This document shows, piece after piece, positions 27,178 to 27,356 of a DNA stretch of 27,356 nt; positions within the stretch are counted from its first letter, which is position 1, and each line of letters opens with the position of its first letter. The notes under the pieces were generated by a model that saw nothing but the letters and a program-made list of their open reading frames with translations, ran no database searches and had not been told where the DNA came from. This DNA comes from a virus. The position numbers and the translations under genes are program-made. The stretch covers positions 1 through 27,356 of the IMG/VR virus record IMGVR_UViG_3300037504_000539. One strand, written 5' to 3'.

Positions 27178-27356
27178 TTATGCAATCCCTTTGCCGATAT
27201 AAAAAGCGGCAGGATGGCGCACAATTACGCCAGCGGTACGCAAATAAACATACTGCTCGCTTGTCTCTTTAATGTCCTTTACCGGATCACCCAAAACGAT
27301 GTCTTGAGTAACCACCAATTCGCAAATTTCGGGGCGGCTGTCCAGGATCATAAACC
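27178..27356 (-). CDS. C-terminus of a virion protein, possibly the major capsid (cut by window edge)
   Basis: Stop at 27178; the frame is open to the right edge with about 58 residues, ending RTAGVIVRHPAAFYIGKGIA. Position just upstream of the connector gene and the strand-rich end (YVYLRTAGVIVRHPAAF) suit a major capsid protein. Too little is visible to be sure. Confidence 0.45.
   Translation of the reverse strand, partial: FMILDSRPEICELVVTQDIVLGDPVKDIKETSEQYVYLRTAGVIVRHPAAFYIGKGIA

Overview
The window is a stretch of a tailed-phage or prophage genome with a contractile (myovirus) tail. Almost every gene lies on the minus strand, so it reads from high to low coordinates. The right edge enters at the C-terminus of a virion protein, probably the capsid. 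It is followed by neck/head-tail genes (27174-25485), tail sheath and tube (25481-23649), a tail-assembly chaperone pair with a run of ten A at the overlap (23079-22569), the tape measure (22042-20345), a compact baseplate of plug, hub, spike, PAAR-like tip, gp25-like, J-like and DUF2612-like proteins (20345-15610), two tail fibre/spike proteins (15599-12899) and a lysis cassette (12885-11098). The host cannot be named from sequence. A lipoprotein moron and a lipase in the lysis cassette fit a bacterium with an outer membrane.

Two plus-strand genes interrupt the tail operon as morons: a lipoprotein (22130-22543) and a winged-helix-like plus transmembrane protein (23130-23597). A third plus-strand gene (10673-11101) is fired by a near-consensus promoter that is the mirror image of the promoter of a leftward two-gene operon (10423-9634). 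Both promoters carry the same operator-like sequence. The two-gene operon has its own strong terminator and, between its genes, a complete type I hammerhead self-cleaving ribozyme.

Further left, a consensus promoter (9494-9521) with a highly structured leader starts the early operon: a small protein, a coiled-coil protein, a putative single-strand annealing protein, a Cas4-like Fe-S PD-(D/E)XK nuclease and two small proteins, ending at a hairpin terminator (5806-5834). The left end resembles the lambda O-P-nin region. It has a replication initiator with four iterons inside its own coding sequence (a probable origin), a DnaC-like helicase loader, a tyrosine recombinase, a NinB/Orf-like protein and a NinG/Rap-like nuclease that runs off the edge.

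The most striking element lies between the early operon and the replication genes: 3499-5793 is an integron-type gene-cassette array with no integron integrase visible. Six small promoterless-looking genes, all in the same orientation, are each followed by an imperfect palindrome bounded by RYACAAC/GTTGTRY-type core boxes (attC-like). The 5' end of each cassette is complementary, to differing degrees, to the R'' box of its own attC, as expected for cassettes that circularise. Cassette contents are an MT-A70-type adenine methyltransferase, two small Cys-rich (zinc-ribbon-like) proteins and three unknown small proteins. All function calls come from reading the sequence; no database search was run.
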